From positions 434,001-498,000 of the forward strand of contig NZ_JAMBOY010000003.1 of the NCBI RefSeq assembly GCF_023715885.1: DNA of 64,000 nt. Direction: 5' to 3'. This document shows positions 35,737 through 45,127 of the stretch, piece after piece. Source of the DNA: Microbacterium hydrocarbonoxydans (GTDB taxonomy: Bacteria > Actinomycetota > Actinomycetes > Actinomycetales > Microbacteriaceae). A model generated the notes under the pieces. That model saw nothing but the letters and a program-made list of their open reading frames with translations, did not search any database and was not told where the DNA came from. The position numbers and the translations under genes were made by a program. How positions within the stretch are numbered: the stretch's first letter is position 1; the number at the start of each line of letters is the position of its first letter.

Positions 35737-36677
35737 GGAATCAGCACGATCTTTCCCGAGGCCCTGCCGGACTCCACGAGCCCGTGGGCGTGTGCGGCCT
35801 CGCCGAGCGGAAGCTCCCGGCCGATCTCGATCGTGAAGTCGCCGGAGTCGAGCAGCGCGATCGTGGCCTCGAGGGCCTCGGCACGCCACGACAGCTCCTG
35901 TTCGGTGAGCGGCACGGGTGAGCCGCCGGAGAAGGCGCGGATGCCGAAGTCGGCCGCGTCGGGGCCGCGCACGATCGTGGCGATCCGGTCGCGGTCGGAG
36001 ACCAGCTCGAGAGACGTCTGGATCGCCTCGTCGGTGCCGGCACAGTCGAGGGCGACCGTGACGCCCTGGGGCGCGGCATCTCGAACGCGGTCGAGAAGGC
36101 CGTCGCCGTAGGCGACGGGCGTCGCGCCGAGCTCGCGCAGCAGGTCATGCCGGGCGGGGCTGGCGGTTGCGACGACGGTAGCGCCCCAGGCGACCGCGAA
36201 CTGCACGACCGCCTGTCCGACCGACCCGGAACCGCCGTGCACGAGCAGCACATCGCCCCCGGAGACGCCGAGCGAGCGGAGCGCCTGGTACGCCGTGCCG
36301 GCCGGGATGCCGATGCCGGCGCCCTCTGCCGCGGTCACCGAGTCGGGCAGCAGCGCGAGGTGCTCGGCGGGGACCGCGAGGGCGCTCGCGTAGGTGCCCC
36401 TGGTGTCGCGGATGGCGACGCGGTCGCCCACCACGAGGCCCTGCACGCCGTCGCCGATGCTCGCGACGATGCCAGCTCCGTCGAAGCCCACGCCGCGGGG
36501 CTCGGTGATCGGCGGCGACGGACGCTTCGCACTGCGCAGCTTCGCGTCGATCGGGTTCACGCCCGCCGCCTCGATGCGCACGACCACCTCGCCCGCGAGG
36601 GGGAGCGGGTCGGGGACCTCGATCTCATGCAGGACGTCAGGGGAACCGAACTCTGTGTAGACGATCGCGCGGGCCAT
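35733..36677 (-). CDS. Zinc-independent quinone oxidoreductase/alcohol dehydrogenase (MDR family)
   Basis: A 314-residue medium-chain reductase. The GroES-like half has EVVVRIEAAGVNPIDAKLRS and GFDGAGIVASIGDGV. The NADPH motif is LLVHGGSGSVGQAVVQFA, with SGSVG as the glycine loop. Zinc-ligand cysteines are missing, as in quinone oxidoreductases. It probably reduces quinones or enones. ATG 36677 has TAGCCT (36684-36689) six bases upstream. It is convergent with and overlaps the CPBP gene by four bases. Confidence 0.9.
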   Translation of the reverse strand: MARAIVYTEFGSPDVLHEIEVPDPLPLAGEVVVRIEAAGVNPIDAKLRSAKRPSPPITEPRGVGFDGAGIVASIGDGVQGLVVGDRVAIRDTRGTYASALAVPAEHLALLPDSVTAAEGAGIGIPAGTAYQALRSLGVSGGDVLLVHGGSGSVGQAVVQFAVAWGATVVATASPARHDLLRELGATPVAYGDGLLDRVRDAAPQGVTVALDCAGTDEAIQTSLELVSDRDRIATIVRGPDAADFGIRAFSGGSPVPLTEQELSWRAEALEATIALLDSGDFTIEIGRELPLGEAAHAHGLVESGRASGKIVLIP

Positions 36678-36718
36678 GCAGCCAGGCTAACGCGGATGCG
36701 GTTGCCCCGCCCTGCGGG

Positions 36719-36792
36719 TCGTCTCGCCTCGCTCGCTCAACGACTGCGGGGTCGGTCGTTGAGCGAGGAGCGCAGCGACGAGACGAAACGCG
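36719..36792. repeat. Dispersed palindromic element, copy B
   Basis: The left arm (36719-36744) reads TCGTCTCGCC ... CTCGCTCAACGAC. The right arm (36755-36792) reads GTCGTTGAGCGAGGAG ... GACGAGACGAAACGCG. They form a long hairpin with a 10-base loop. It belongs to the same family as copies A and C and lies 51 bases upstream of the GIY-YIG nuclease gene, downstream of nothing co-directional. Confidence 0.8.
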
Positions 36793-36843
36793 GTGACCGT
36801 CCTCAAGCGCCGATGTCGGCATCCCCGCGTATGGTTCGTGCGC

Positions 36844-37143
36844 ATGGGGACGGTCTACATGTTGAGATGCGCGGATGGCACGCTCTACGTCGGGAGCACG
36901 CTCGACCTGGCTCGGCGCCTGGCCGAGCACTCCGACGGCAGGGGCAGCGCCTACACGCGACGGCGGCTGCCGGTCGAGCTCGTGTGGAGTGAGCACTTCG
37001 CGCGCATCGACGACGCGTTCCTTTGGGAGAAGCGCATCCAGGGCTGGAGTCACGCCAAGCGGCTCGCAGTCGTCGAGGGCGGCCTGGATGCCGTCCGCGG
37101 GTGGAGCGCGCGAGCGCGGAAGGATCGTTCCGTGGAGGGATGA
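36844..37143 (+). CDS. Small GIY-YIG endonuclease (UPF0213/YhbQ-like)
   Basis: A 99-residue single-domain GIY-YIG protein. The expected residues are present: Tyr5 (VYMLRC, the GIY position), Tyr15 (LYVGS, the YIG position), Arg25 in LARRL, His29 and the metal-binding Glu62 in LWEKRIQGW. The lack of any targeting domain places it with the YhbQ-like group, whose role is uncertain (DNA repair or processing). ATG 36844 follows TATGGT at 36830-36835. It is bracketed by palindromic element B upstream and half element C plus a 29-bp tandem array downstream. Confidence 0.88.
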   Translation: MGTVYMLRCADGTLYVGSTLDLARRLAEHSDGRGSAYTRRRLPVELVWSEHFARIDDAFLWEKRIQGWSHAKRLAVVEGGLDAVRGWSARARKDRSVEG

Positions 37144-37175
37144 CGCGTTTCGTCTCGCTTCGCTCGCTCAACGAC
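37144..37175 (+). repeat. Half copy C of the palindromic element
   Basis: Directly after the GIY-YIG stop, CGCGTTTCGTCTCGCTTCG and CTCGCTCAACGAC reproduce the left arm of elements A and B. No right arm follows. Instead the sequence continues as the 29-bp tandem array, whose unit begins with the same GCTCGCTCAACGAC. Confidence 0.78.
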
Positions 37176-37402
37176 CCGAGAGGGTCCTCCGCTCGCTCAA
37201 CGACCCGAGAGGGTCCTCCGCTCGCTCGACGACCCGGGAGGGTCCTCCGCTCGCTCGACGAGCCGGGAGGGTCCTCCGCTCGCTCAAGGACCCGGGAGGG
37301 TTCTTCGCTCGCTCGACGACCCCGGAGGGTCCTCCGCACGCTCGACGACCCGGGAGGGTTCTTCGCTCGCTCAACGATCCGGGAGGGTCCTCCGCTCGCT
37401 CA
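37162..37402. repeat. 29-base tandem repeat array (eight full units plus a 9-base partial)
   Basis: Eight head-to-tail units of exactly 29 bases run from 37162 to 37393, and GCTCGCTCA starts a ninth. Each unit is GCTCGCTC(A/G)ACGA followed by CCCGGGAGGGTCCTCC-like sequence with a few substitutions (GGGTTCTTC in two units). Each contains the small dyad GACCC-n4-GGGTC, so the array can form a row of hairpins. The unit is not a multiple of three and has no stops in any frame, which explains long but false reading frames across it. It lies between the convergent GIY-YIG and hrpA genes. There are no spacers, so it is not CRISPR. Confidence 0.92.
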
Positions 37403-37414
37403 CTGCGCCTACGC

Positions 37415-40400
37415 TCACCGGGCGGCGAGGGCCTTCATGATGCGCTGCGGGGAGACCGGCTGAGCCGTGCCGAGGCGCTGCGCGAACACGCTGACGCGGT
37501 ACTCCTCGAGCAGCCAGCGCGTCTCGACGAGCGCGGCCGGCGCGCCCGACGCCACCGGGATCGTGCCGCCGGCATCCTCGTACGCCTTCGCCATCCGCTC
37601 GAATTCGCTCATGCGCGAGCGATCCTTGCCCGGTTCGGTCCCGAGCGTCTTCAGTCGGTCGAGCATCCCGTCGAGATAGCGCGGATAGTGCGCGAGGCGG
37701 TCGACGCCCGTGGCCGACACGAATCCGGGGTGCAGCAGTCCGGAGAGCTGGGTGCGGATGTCGTTCAGCGGGCCGAGCAGGGCGAGCGAGTTCTGCGACT
37801 TGATGCCGCGTTCGACCTCCCGCGCCTTCGTGAGGATGCGGGAGACGAGCGATACGCACGCGAAGAGCTCGTCGACGAGCGCTGCCGACACGAGCTCTCG
37901 CACCCGCGTGAACTCCGCCTCGGTGCGAATGACCCCGCCCGCGGCTTCGGTCGCCGCGTCGATCAGCCGCTGAACGACGGCGGCACGGCAGTCCTCGATC
38001 AGCGCGGCCGCCGACGGATACGGTGAGGCCGCGAGCGCCAGCTTCTCGGCGCTCGTGAGGTGCTCCTGCACGTACGAGCCGGGGGACGGGACGCCCAGCA
38101 GCATGAGCCGCAGCACGCCGGCCCTGGTCGCGGCGGTCGCCGCATCCGCGGTCGCCTCGACGCGCACGGCGACGGACTTCCCTCGGTCGACGATCGCCGG
38201 GTATCCGCGCACGACGCCTCCGGCGACGCGCGTGTCCAGAACGTCGGGGAGGTCGCCGAACGACCAGGCGGTCAATCCGTCCTGCTCGATCGACGCGGGC
38301 GCGGCCGCCGGCTGCGGACCCGAGTCCGGGCCGGGCCGACGGGGCGGCGAGGCGATCGAGCGGGCGACGCTGCTGCGGGCGCGGTCCGAGAGCTTCTCCT
38401 GCAGCACACGCAGGTCGCGGTCGGCCCCCACGACGCGTCCGCGCTCGTCGACCGCGCGGAAGTTCATGCGCAGGTGGGCAGGCACCCGGTCGTCCTCGAA
38501 GTCGGCGGCGGACACCAGCTGGTTGGCGAGGGGCTGAACGAGCTTCGCCAGCGCCTCCTTGAGAGCGCGCGGAGGGAGACCGGCGTGCGACTCCGGTCCC
38601 TGGCCGGCGAGCTCGGCGCCGAACTTCTCCGCCCAGTCAGCCGCAGGCACGACGTGGCGGCGGATGGCCTTCGGCAGCGCGCGCAGGAGCCCGGTGACGA
38701 GCTCGGCGCGGAGCCCGGGCACCTGCCAGTCGAAGCCTCGGTCCTCGATCTGCGCCAGCAGCGGCAGCGGGATCACGACGCTCACACCGTCATCCGCCGC
38801 CCCCGGCTCGAACCGGTAGGCGAGACCGAGCACCTGGTCGCCCTGTGTCCATCGCGTCGGGAACTCGCTGCGGTCGGCCCGGCTGTCATCGTCGAGAAGG
38901 TCGGCCTCGCGCATCACGAGGAGCTTCGGCGTGGAGGTCAGCGCTTCGCGCCACCACTTCTCGAACGACCGGACGTCGAACACCTCGGCCGGGACGCGTT
39001 CGTCGTAGAACCGGAAGACCGCCTCGTCTCCCGCGAGGATGTCGCGTCGCCGTTCGCGCTCCTCCAGCTTCTCGAGGCGCTTGCGCAGTTCGGCGTTGCT
39101 GCGCCAGAACGCGCTCACGCGCTTGTCGATCCGGCCGGGATCCCACTCGCCCTCGACGAGGGCGTGACGAACGAACAGCTCACGCGACGCGGCACGGTCG
39201 ATGCGGGCGAACTGCACGCGGCGCCGCGGGATGATCTCCACGCCGAAGAGCGTGACCTTCTCGTAAGCGACGGCGGCCCCGGCATCCTTCGACCAGTGCG
39301 GCTCGGTAACCTGCCGCTTCGCGAGGTCGCCCGCAAGGGCCTCGGCCCAGGCGGGGTCGATCGCAGCCACCGTGCGGGCGTAGGTGCGCGACGTCTCGAC
39401 GACCTCCGCGGCCATCACGGCCTGCGGGCTCTTCTTGCGCAGCGCCGAGCCGGGGAAGATCGAGAAGCGGATGCCGCGGGCCCCCCGATACTCCGCCTGG
39501 CGTCGCCTGGCGTCTTTCGGCGGGGTCTTGCTCTGTCCACGGCCACCGGTGCTGCGCTCGTCCAGAATGCCGATCTGCGACAGCAGGCCGGAGAGGAGCG
39601 CGCGGTGGACGGCGTCGGCATCACTGACCGCGCCCTGCTGAGACTCCTTGACGCGCACCAGGGTCCGCAGCTGGCGGTGCACGTCGAACCACTCCCGCAC
39701 ACGGACGTAGTTCAGGTGCTCGGAGCGGCAGAGACGCCGGAAGGCGCTCGACCCCAATTCGCGCTGCTGCTCGCGGAGATGGTTCCACAGGTTCAGGATC
39801 GAGAGGAAGTCGCTCGTCGGGTCCGCGAAGCGGGCGTGCATACGGTCGGCCTCGTCGCGCACGCTCTGCGGTGCGTCCTGAGACGGGCGCTCCCGGACGT
39901 CCTGGATAGACATGCCCGCGACGATCGCGAGCACGTCTCGCGTCACGGTCTCGGAGGTGCGGGAGCGCTGCGCCTCGATGAGCATGCGGGCGAAGCGGGG
40001 GTCGATCGGTATCCGGGCGATGTCGCGGCCGATGGGGGTGAGCCGTGGCTCGTCGCGCGCGACATCGACCGCACCCAGCTCGGTGAGGAGGTCGAACGCG
40101 GCCTTCACACCGCGCGAGTCCGGCGGCGTGAGGAACGGGAAGGCGGTGATGTCGCCGAAACCGAGCGACAGCATCTGGAGGATGACCGACGCGAGCGAGG
40201 TGCGCAGGATCTCGGGTTCCGTGAACTCGGGCCGACGCGCGAAGTCCTCCTCGCTGTAGAGGCGGATCGCGATGCCGTCGCTCGTGCGACCGGCGCGACC
40301 GGAGCGCTGGTTGGCCGAGGCTTGCGAGATGGCCTCGATGGGGAGGCGCTGCACCTTCGACCGGGCGCTGTAGCGGGAGATACGCGCGGTGCCGGTGTCG

Positions 40401-41335
40401 ATGACGTAGCGGATGCCGGGGACCGTGAGGCTCGTCTCGGCGACGTTGGTCGCGAGCACCACCCGACGCCGCACACCGGCCACACGGCTGCGCTCGAACA
40501 CCCGGTGCTGCTCGGCCGCCGACAACCGGCCGTAAAGCGGGAGCACCTCGGTCGGCGAGCGGTCGTTCGCATAGGCGCCCCGCACGGCGTCGGCCGCGTC
40601 ACGGATCTCCGCCTCGCCGGGGAGGAACACCAGGACGTCGCCGGGCGATTCGCGATCCAGCTCGCGCAGCGCTGCCACGATCGCGGAGACCTCGTCGACC
40701 TCCTGGGCAGCGTCGGGATTGGCATCCTCATCGAGCTGGGCGCGGTAGCGGATCTCCACCGGATAGGTGCGGCCGGAGACCTCGACGATCGGGGCCGGCG
40801 TGCCGTCGGCGGCCGCGAAGTGCCGCGCGAAGCTCTCGGGGTCGATCGTGGCCGACGTGATCACGACCTTGAGATCCGGGCGCTCGGGCAGGATGCGCGC
40901 GAGGTAGCCGAGCAGGAAGTCGACGTTGAGGGAGCGCTCGTGCGCCTCGTCGATGATGATCGTGTCGTAGCGCCGCAGCAGCCGGTCGCGATTGATCTCG
41001 TTGAGGAGGATGCCGTCGGTCATGAGCGCGATGCGCGTCTCGTCCGAGACCTGGTCGGTGAACCGCACCTTGTATCCGACGAGACCGCCGAGCTCGACCT
41101 GCATCTCCTCGGCGACGCGCTCCGCGATCGTGCGCGCGGCGAGTCGCCGGGGCTGGGTGTGCGCGATCCGCTCGCGGCCGAGCTCCAGGCAGATCTTCGG
41201 CAGCTGCGTCGTCTTGCCCGAGCCGGTGGCGCCGGCCACGATCACGACCTGGTGATCGCGGATGGCGTCGGCGATCTCACCCCGGGCGGCGCTGACGGGC
41301 AGCTCGGCGGGGTACGAGATCACGGGGGAGGACAT
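37415..41335 (-). CDS. hrpA: ATP-dependent RNA helicase HrpA
   Basis: A 1306-residue DEAH-box helicase, the normal HrpA size. Visible are Walker A VAGATGSGKTTQLPK, the DEAH box IIIDEAHERSLN, motif III SATID, helicase C-terminal motifs with TNVAETSLTVPGI and QRSGRAGR, then the winged-helix, ratchet and OB region and a long C-terminal DUF3418 region characteristic of HrpA. HrpA resolves collided ribosomes in E. coli; the same role here is an inference. A TACGAT box (41344-41349) and GGAGGG lie just upstream of ATG 41335. The gene ends next to the 29-bp array. Confidence 0.96.
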   Translation of the reverse strand: MSSPVISYPAELPVSAARGEIADAIRDHQVVIVAGATGSGKTTQLPKICLELGRERIAHTQPRRLAARTIAERVAEEMQVELGGLVGYKVRFTDQVSDETRIALMTDGILLNEINRDRLLRRYDTIIIDEAHERSLNVDFLLGYLARILPERPDLKVVITSATIDPESFARHFAAADGTPAPIVEVSGRTYPVEIRYRAQLDEDANPDAAQEVDEVSAIVAALRELDRESPGDVLVFLPGEAEIRDAADAVRGAYANDRSPTEVLPLYGRLSAAEQHRVFERSRVAGVRRRVVLATNVAETSLTVPGIRYVIDTGTARISRYSARSKVQRLPIEAISQASANQRSGRAGRTSDGIAIRLYSEEDFARRPEFTEPEILRTSLASVILQMLSLGFGDITAFPFLTPPDSRGVKAAFDLLTELGAVDVARDEPRLTPIGRDIARIPIDPRFARMLIEAQRSRTSETVTRDVLAIVAGMSIQDVRERPSQDAPQSVRDEADRMHARFADPTSDFLSILNLWNHLREQQRELGSSAFRRLCRSEHLNYVRVREWFDVHRQLRTLVRVKESQQGAVSDADAVHRALLSGLLSQIGILDERSTGGRGQSKTPPKDARRRQAEYRGARGIRFSIFPGSALRKKSPQAVMAAEVVETSRTYARTVAAIDPAWAEALAGDLAKRQVTEPHWSKDAGAAVAYEKVTLFGVEIIPRRRVQFARIDRAASRELFVRHALVEGEWDPGRIDKRVSAFWRSNAELRKRLEKLEERERRRDILAGDEAVFRFYDERVPAEVFDVRSFEKWWREALTSTPKLLVMREADLLDDDSRADRSEFPTRWTQGDQVLGLAYRFEPGAADDGVSVVIPLPLLAQIEDRGFDWQVPGLRAELVTGLLRALPKAIRRHVVPAADWAEKFGAELAGQGPESHAGLPPRALKEALAKLVQPLANQLVSAADFEDDRVPAHLRMNFRAVDERGRVVGADRDLRVLQEKLSDRARSSVARSIASPPRRPGPDSGPQPAAAPASIEQDGLTAWSFGDLPDVLDTRVAGGVVRGYPAIVDRGKSVAVRVEATADAATAATRAGVLRLMLLGVPSPGSYVQEHLTSAEKLALAASPYPSAAALIEDCRAAVVQRLIDAATEAAGGVIRTEAEFTRVRELVSAALVDELFACVSLVSRILTKAREVERGIKSQNSLALLGPLNDIRTQLSGLLHPGFVSATGVDRLAHYPRYLDGMLDRLKTLGTEPGKDRSRMSEFERMAKAYEDAGGTIPVASGAPAALVETRWLLEEYRVSVFAQRLGTAQPVSPQRIMKALAAR

Positions 41336-41420
41336 AGCCCTCCATCGTATGACGATATGCGGGCGCGCTCGCCCGCCCGGCGCACGGCGGAGCGAGGGTT
41401 GCGCGACTTACGATTCATGC

Positions 41421-42632
41421 GTGACCACCTCGTCTCCTCCCGTGCCTGCGCCAGGGCCGACCACGCTGCCCGTGACGCACTGGTTCCGCACCTTCGGGCG
41501 TCCTCCTCGCATCCTGGGGCTCGACGTCGCCCGCGCGCTCGCCATCCTCGGCATGGCCGGGGCGCACATCGGCGAGACGCCCGCGTTCGACCTCCTCGAT
41601 CCGTCGACCTGGCTCGACCTCGTGCACGGTCGTTCGTCCATCCTCTTCGCGGTGCTCGCCGGGGTCTCCATCGCCCTGATGACGGGTCGCCGCGAGCTCC
41701 CCGACCCGGCGCGCGTGCCGAGCCTGAGACTGCAGCTCGTGGGGCGGGGCGCGGTCATCTTCCTGATCGGGCTCGCCCTCGAGCTGCTGGGCACCCCGAT
41801 CGCCGTGATCCTCACCCTCTACGGACTGCTCTACGTGGCTGTCATCCCCTTTCTGCGCTGGCGGCCGCGGACGCTGCTCCTCGCGGCCGGTGTGCTGGCA
41901 CTCATCGGCCCTGCGGTGCTGGCGCTCATCGCCGCGCTCGCCCTGTTCCCGTACGGCGCGGGGATCGGACTCGTGCTGTACGGCTCCTACCCGATCACCG
42001 TGTGGCTCGCCTTCGTCTTCGCGGGAATGGCGCTCGGGCGCCTCGGGATCGAGCGGACCCACGCCGCGGCGGTGGCGCTCGGCGCCGGCGTCGGGCTGAT
42101 GATCCTCGGCTACGGCCTGGGTCTGGTCGGAGCCGTCTCCGGCATCGCCACACGCGCGACGGGGGAGGGCTCGACGATGGGATCCGGCTCCGGATGGGGT
42201 GCGTACCCCGAGGCCGTCGCCGCCGCTGACCCGCTCGGTGCGGTGCTCTCCGCGATGTTCGGGGTCGACGCGCACTCCGGCGGGACGGCCGAGATCCTGG
42301 GGTCTGGCGGTTTCGCCGTCACGGTGATCGCTCTGTGCATCCTGCTCAGCGGGCCGCTTCGCTGGATCCTCCTTCCGCTCGGGGCGCTCGGCTCCATGCC
42401 GCTGTCGGCATACACCGCTCACGTCGTCTCGGTCGCACTGATCGGCGGTCCGGGCGGATTCTTCACGAACAACCTCTTCTGGGCCGGGACCGCGATCGCG
42501 CTGCTCCTCGTGGCCACGCTGTGGTCGATCCTCATGGGCCGGGGGCCGCTCGAGCGCCTCGTCGGTCGAGCCGCGATCGCGATGGCCTCGCCGCCCCGCG
42601 AGAACGGCGGCCGGGCAGCATCCGTGCCGTGA
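41421..42632 (+). CDS. Polytopic membrane protein, DUF418/heparan-alpha-glucosaminide acetyltransferase-like
   Basis: A 403-residue protein with about ten hydrophobic helices. The opening RILGLDVARALAILGMAGAH with a following histidine resembles the DUF418 and DUF1624 (HGSNAT-like) acyltransferase group, and the end has PLSAYTAHVVSVALIGG, also seen there. It may move acyl groups across the membrane; substrate and activity are unknown. GTG 41421 has TACGAT (41409-41414) six bases upstream, fitting a leaderless transcript divergent from hrpA. Confidence 0.78.
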   Translation: MTTSSPPVPAPGPTTLPVTHWFRTFGRPPRILGLDVARALAILGMAGAHIGETPAFDLLDPSTWLDLVHGRSSILFAVLAGVSIALMTGRRELPDPARVPSLRLQLVGRGAVIFLIGLALELLGTPIAVILTLYGLLYVAVIPFLRWRPRTLLLAAGVLALIGPAVLALIAALALFPYGAGIGLVLYGSYPITVWLAFVFAGMALGRLGIERTHAAAVALGAGVGLMILGYGLGLVGAVSGIATRATGEGSTMGSGSGWGAYPEAVAAADPLGAVLSAMFGVDAHSGGTAEILGSGGFAVTVIALCILLSGPLRWILLPLGALGSMPLSAYTAHVVSVALIGGPGGFFTNNLFWAGTAIALLLVATLWSILMGRGPLERLVGRAAIAMASPPRENGGRAASVP

Positions 42633-42699
42633 CCACCTCGCATGTCGTTGTGTGTCGCTCCTCGCGACAGCGGCCCCGCGCGTGGGTAGCGTCGTCGGC

Positions 42700-43272
42700 A
42701 TGACAGCCCCCTACCGTGTCGTCGCCGTGTCCGGCTCCCTGCACGAGCCGAGCAAGACCACGGCTCTCGTGCGTGCGATCGCCGACGCCGTCGCCGAGCG
42801 CGCAGAGGTCGAGGTCGAGCTCATCGAGCTCACCGCGATCGGTCCGTCGCTCGCGGGAGCGCTGCGTCGCGATCAGCTCCCCGCCGAGGTGGAGGAGAAG
42901 CTGAAGGCCATCGAGGCGTCCGACCTGCTGATCGTCGGCAGCCCGGTGTACCGCGCTTCGTTCACCGGCCTCTTCAAGCATCTGTTCGACTTCGTGGGGC
43001 AGTACGCGCTCGTCGGAAAGCCGGTGCTGCTGGCCGCCACCGGCGGCGGCGAACGGCACGCGCTCATCATCGAGCACCAACTGCGCCCTCTCTTCGCATT
43101 CTTCCAGGCGCTCACCCTGCCGCTCGGCGTCTACGCCAGCGACACCGACTTCGACGGCTACACGATCGCCTCCGACGTGCTCCGCTCGCGCATCGATCTC
43201 GCCGCCGACCGCGCGCTGCCGCTCGTCGGATACGCGGCCTCCCGTCCCGCGGAGACGCTGCTCGTCTCCTGA
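42700..43272 (+). CDS. NAD(P)H-dependent FMN reductase (MsuE/SsuE-like)
   Basis: A 190-residue flavodoxin-like reductase. The phosphate loop [14 protein letters not shown], the [17 protein letters not shown] block and [20 protein letters not shown] are characteristic of the MsuE/SsuE subgroup that gives reduced FMN to sulfonate monooxygenases. No monooxygenase is next to it, so its partner must lie elsewhere. ATG 42700 is preferred over an upstream in-frame start because TAGCGT (42687-42692) ends seven bases before it. Confidence 0.88.
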   Translation: MTAPYRVVAVSGSLHEPSKTTALVRAIADAVAERAEVEVELIELTAIGPSLAGALRRDQLPAEVEEKLKAIEASDLLIVGSPVYRASFTGLFKHLFDFVGQYALVGKPVLLAATGGGERHALIIEHQLRPLFAFFQALTLPLGVYASDTDFDGYTIASDVLRSRIDLAADRALPLVGYAASRPAETLLVS

Positions 43273-43325
43273 GCGCCACGCGTGACGCGGCCCGCAACAG
43301 CCGTGCGACGCGTAGCGTGGAGCGC

Positions 43326-45125
43326 ATGACGAACCGGCTCGCCGACACGCTCAGTCCGTACCTCCGCGCGCACGCCGACAATCCCGTCGACTGGTATCCG
43401 TGGGGCGAGGAGGCGTTCGCCGAGGCCGAGCGCCGCGACGTTCCGCTGCTCATCTCGATCGGATACTCCACCTGTCACTGGTGCCACGTGATGGCCAGGG
43501 AGTCGTTCGCCGATCCAGCGACGGCGGCGCTGATGAACGAAGGCTTCGTCGCGGTCAAGGTCGACCGGGAAGAGCACTCCGAGGTCGACGGCGCGTACAT
43601 GGCGGCCGCCTCGGCGTTCACGCAGAACCTGGGCTGGCCGCTCACGGTCTTCACGACGCCACGCGGCCGCACCTTCTATGCGGGTACGTACTGGCCACCC
43701 GAGTCGCGCGGCGGGATGCCGGCGTTCCGCGACGTGCTCGCCGCGGTGCAGGAGGCGTGGACCCAGCGACGCGAGCAGGCGGAGGAATCGGCGGATGCGG
43801 TGACCGACGCGCTGCGGCGGGCCGCGGCATCCGCTCCCTCCGATCTGCCGGATGGGGCGGCGATCACGGCGGCCGCCCGCGCAATCGCCGCCCGCGAGGA
43901 CTCCGAGTTCGGCGGCTTCGGCGGCGCACCGAAGTTCCCCGTGGCGACGACGCTGTCGTTCCTGCAGGCGCCGCTCGTCGAGCAGGAGGCACCGGATGCC
44001 GCGGCGGCAGCGGTCCGCGCGCTCGCCGCGATGGCGGCATCCGCTCTACGCGACGAGGACGGCGGGTTCTTCCGCTACGCGACGCAGCGCGACTGGTCTG
44101 TGCCGCACTACGAGCGGATGCTGACCGACAACGCACAGCTTCTCGACGTCGCTCTCGCGGCGGGCGACGAGGCCACGGCGCGCGGTGTCGCCTCGTTCCT
44201 GCTGGCGACACTGCGTCGTGAGGGCGGCGGCTTCGGCGCTGCTCAGGACTCGGAATCGTGGATAGACGGCGCGCGCAGCGAGGGCGGCTTCTACCTGCGT
44301 CCCATCGCGGAACGCAGCGGACTCGAGCCTCCCGCGGTCGATGGCAAAGTCATCACCGGGTGGAACGGTCTGGCCGTCGCTGCGCTCGCCCGCGCCGGGG
44401 CGGCGCTGAGCGAGCCGGAATGGATCTCCGGCGCGCGAGATGCGGCCGCGTTCGTGCTGCGCGTCAATCGGGACTCGACGGGGATGCTCGTGCGGGCATC
44501 GCTCGACGGATCGGCGTCGCCCGCCCGAGCGACCACCGCCGATGTCGCGCTGCTCGCCGACGGCCTGCTCGCACTCGCCGTCGCCACGGGCGAGGCGCGC
44601 TGGGCCGTCGAGGCGCAGGGCCTCCTCGACCTCGCCGTGGCCGGGCTCGAGGGTGACCCGCTGCTCGCCGCGCGCGGCATCGCGACGGCGCCCGACCAGA
44701 CCGACGGCGACCTGCCCTCGGCATCCGCCGCCCTCGCCCATGCCGCGCTGACCGCCTGGCGGCTGGGAGCCGGCGACCGTTATCGGGCTGTCGCAGAGGA
44801 TGCCGTCCGCGCGCACGCGGCGGCGGCCATCGGCCAGCCGTTCGCGCACGGCAGCCTGCTCCGCGTGGCCGCCGACCTGCTCGTGGGGCCGCGGCAGATC
44901 GTCGTCGTCACCGCGGACGCCGACGGCGAGCTCGCCGCAGCCGCGCGCGGTGCCGACGCCGACGTCGTGGCGATCGTCACCTCGACACAGGCCAGGGCGT
45001 TCGCAGAAGCCGGTTTCGAACTCTTCGAGGGCAAGGCCGATGCATCCGGCCAGGCCTTCGACTGCCGATCGTTCGTGTGCCGCCTGCCCGTCACCGATCC
45101 TGCCGACCTGTCGAGAACGCGCTGA
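43326..45125 (+). CDS. YyaL/SPATA20-type thioredoxin-domain protein
   Basis: A 599-residue protein. The N-terminal thioredoxin-like domain (about 1-165) starts with the family hallmark [20 protein letters not shown] and has the redox-type pair CHWC in [14 protein letters not shown]. The remainder is an (alpha/alpha)6-barrel like N-acylglucosamine 2-epimerases, with [10 protein letters not shown] and the [15 protein letters not shown] block. The function is not established. ATG 43326 has TAGCGT (43313-43318) seven bases upstream; a start three codons earlier is possible. It is convergent with the mannosyltransferase gene two bases away. Confidence 0.9.
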   Translation: MTNRLADTLSPYLRAHADNPVDWYPWGEEAFAEAERRDVPLLISIGYSTCHWCHVMARESFADPATAALMNEGFVAVKVDREEHSEVDGAYMAAASAFTQNLGWPLTVFTTPRGRTFYAGTYWPPESRGGMPAFRDVLAAVQEAWTQRREQAEESADAVTDALRRAAASAPSDLPDGAAITAAARAIAAREDSEFGGFGGAPKFPVATTLSFLQAPLVEQEAPDAAAAAVRALAAMAASALRDEDGGFFRYATQRDWSVPHYERMLTDNAQLLDVALAAGDEATARGVASFLLATLRREGGGFGAAQDSESWIDGARSEGGFYLRPIAERSGLEPPAVDGKVITGWNGLAVAALARAGAALSEPEWISGARDAAAFVLRVNRDSTGMLVRASLDGSASPARATTADVALLADGLLALAVATGEARWAVEAQGLLDLAVAGLEGDPLLAARGIATAPDQTDGDLPSASAALAHAALTAWRLGAGDRYRAVAEDAVRAHAAAAIGQPFAHGSLLRVAADLLVGPRQIVVVTADADGELAAAARGADADVVAIVTSTQARAFAEAGFELFEGKADASGQAFDCRSFVCRLPVTDPADLSRTR

Positions 45126-45127
45126 GT

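Noticed and set aside
37162..37402. CRISPR array
   Set aside because: The units are contiguous with no unique spacers between them, and no cas gene is present.
37023..37463. Open frames encoding SLNDPRG/ARSTTREG-type repeats across the tandem array
   Set aside because: The 29-base unit cycles through all three frames and lacks stops in every frame, so any open frame there is an artefact of the repeat.
38060..42229. Forward open frame of 1389 codons
   Set aside because: It is antisense to hrpA and then runs out of frame through the membrane acyltransferase-like gene. Composition and lack of motifs mark it as a shadow.
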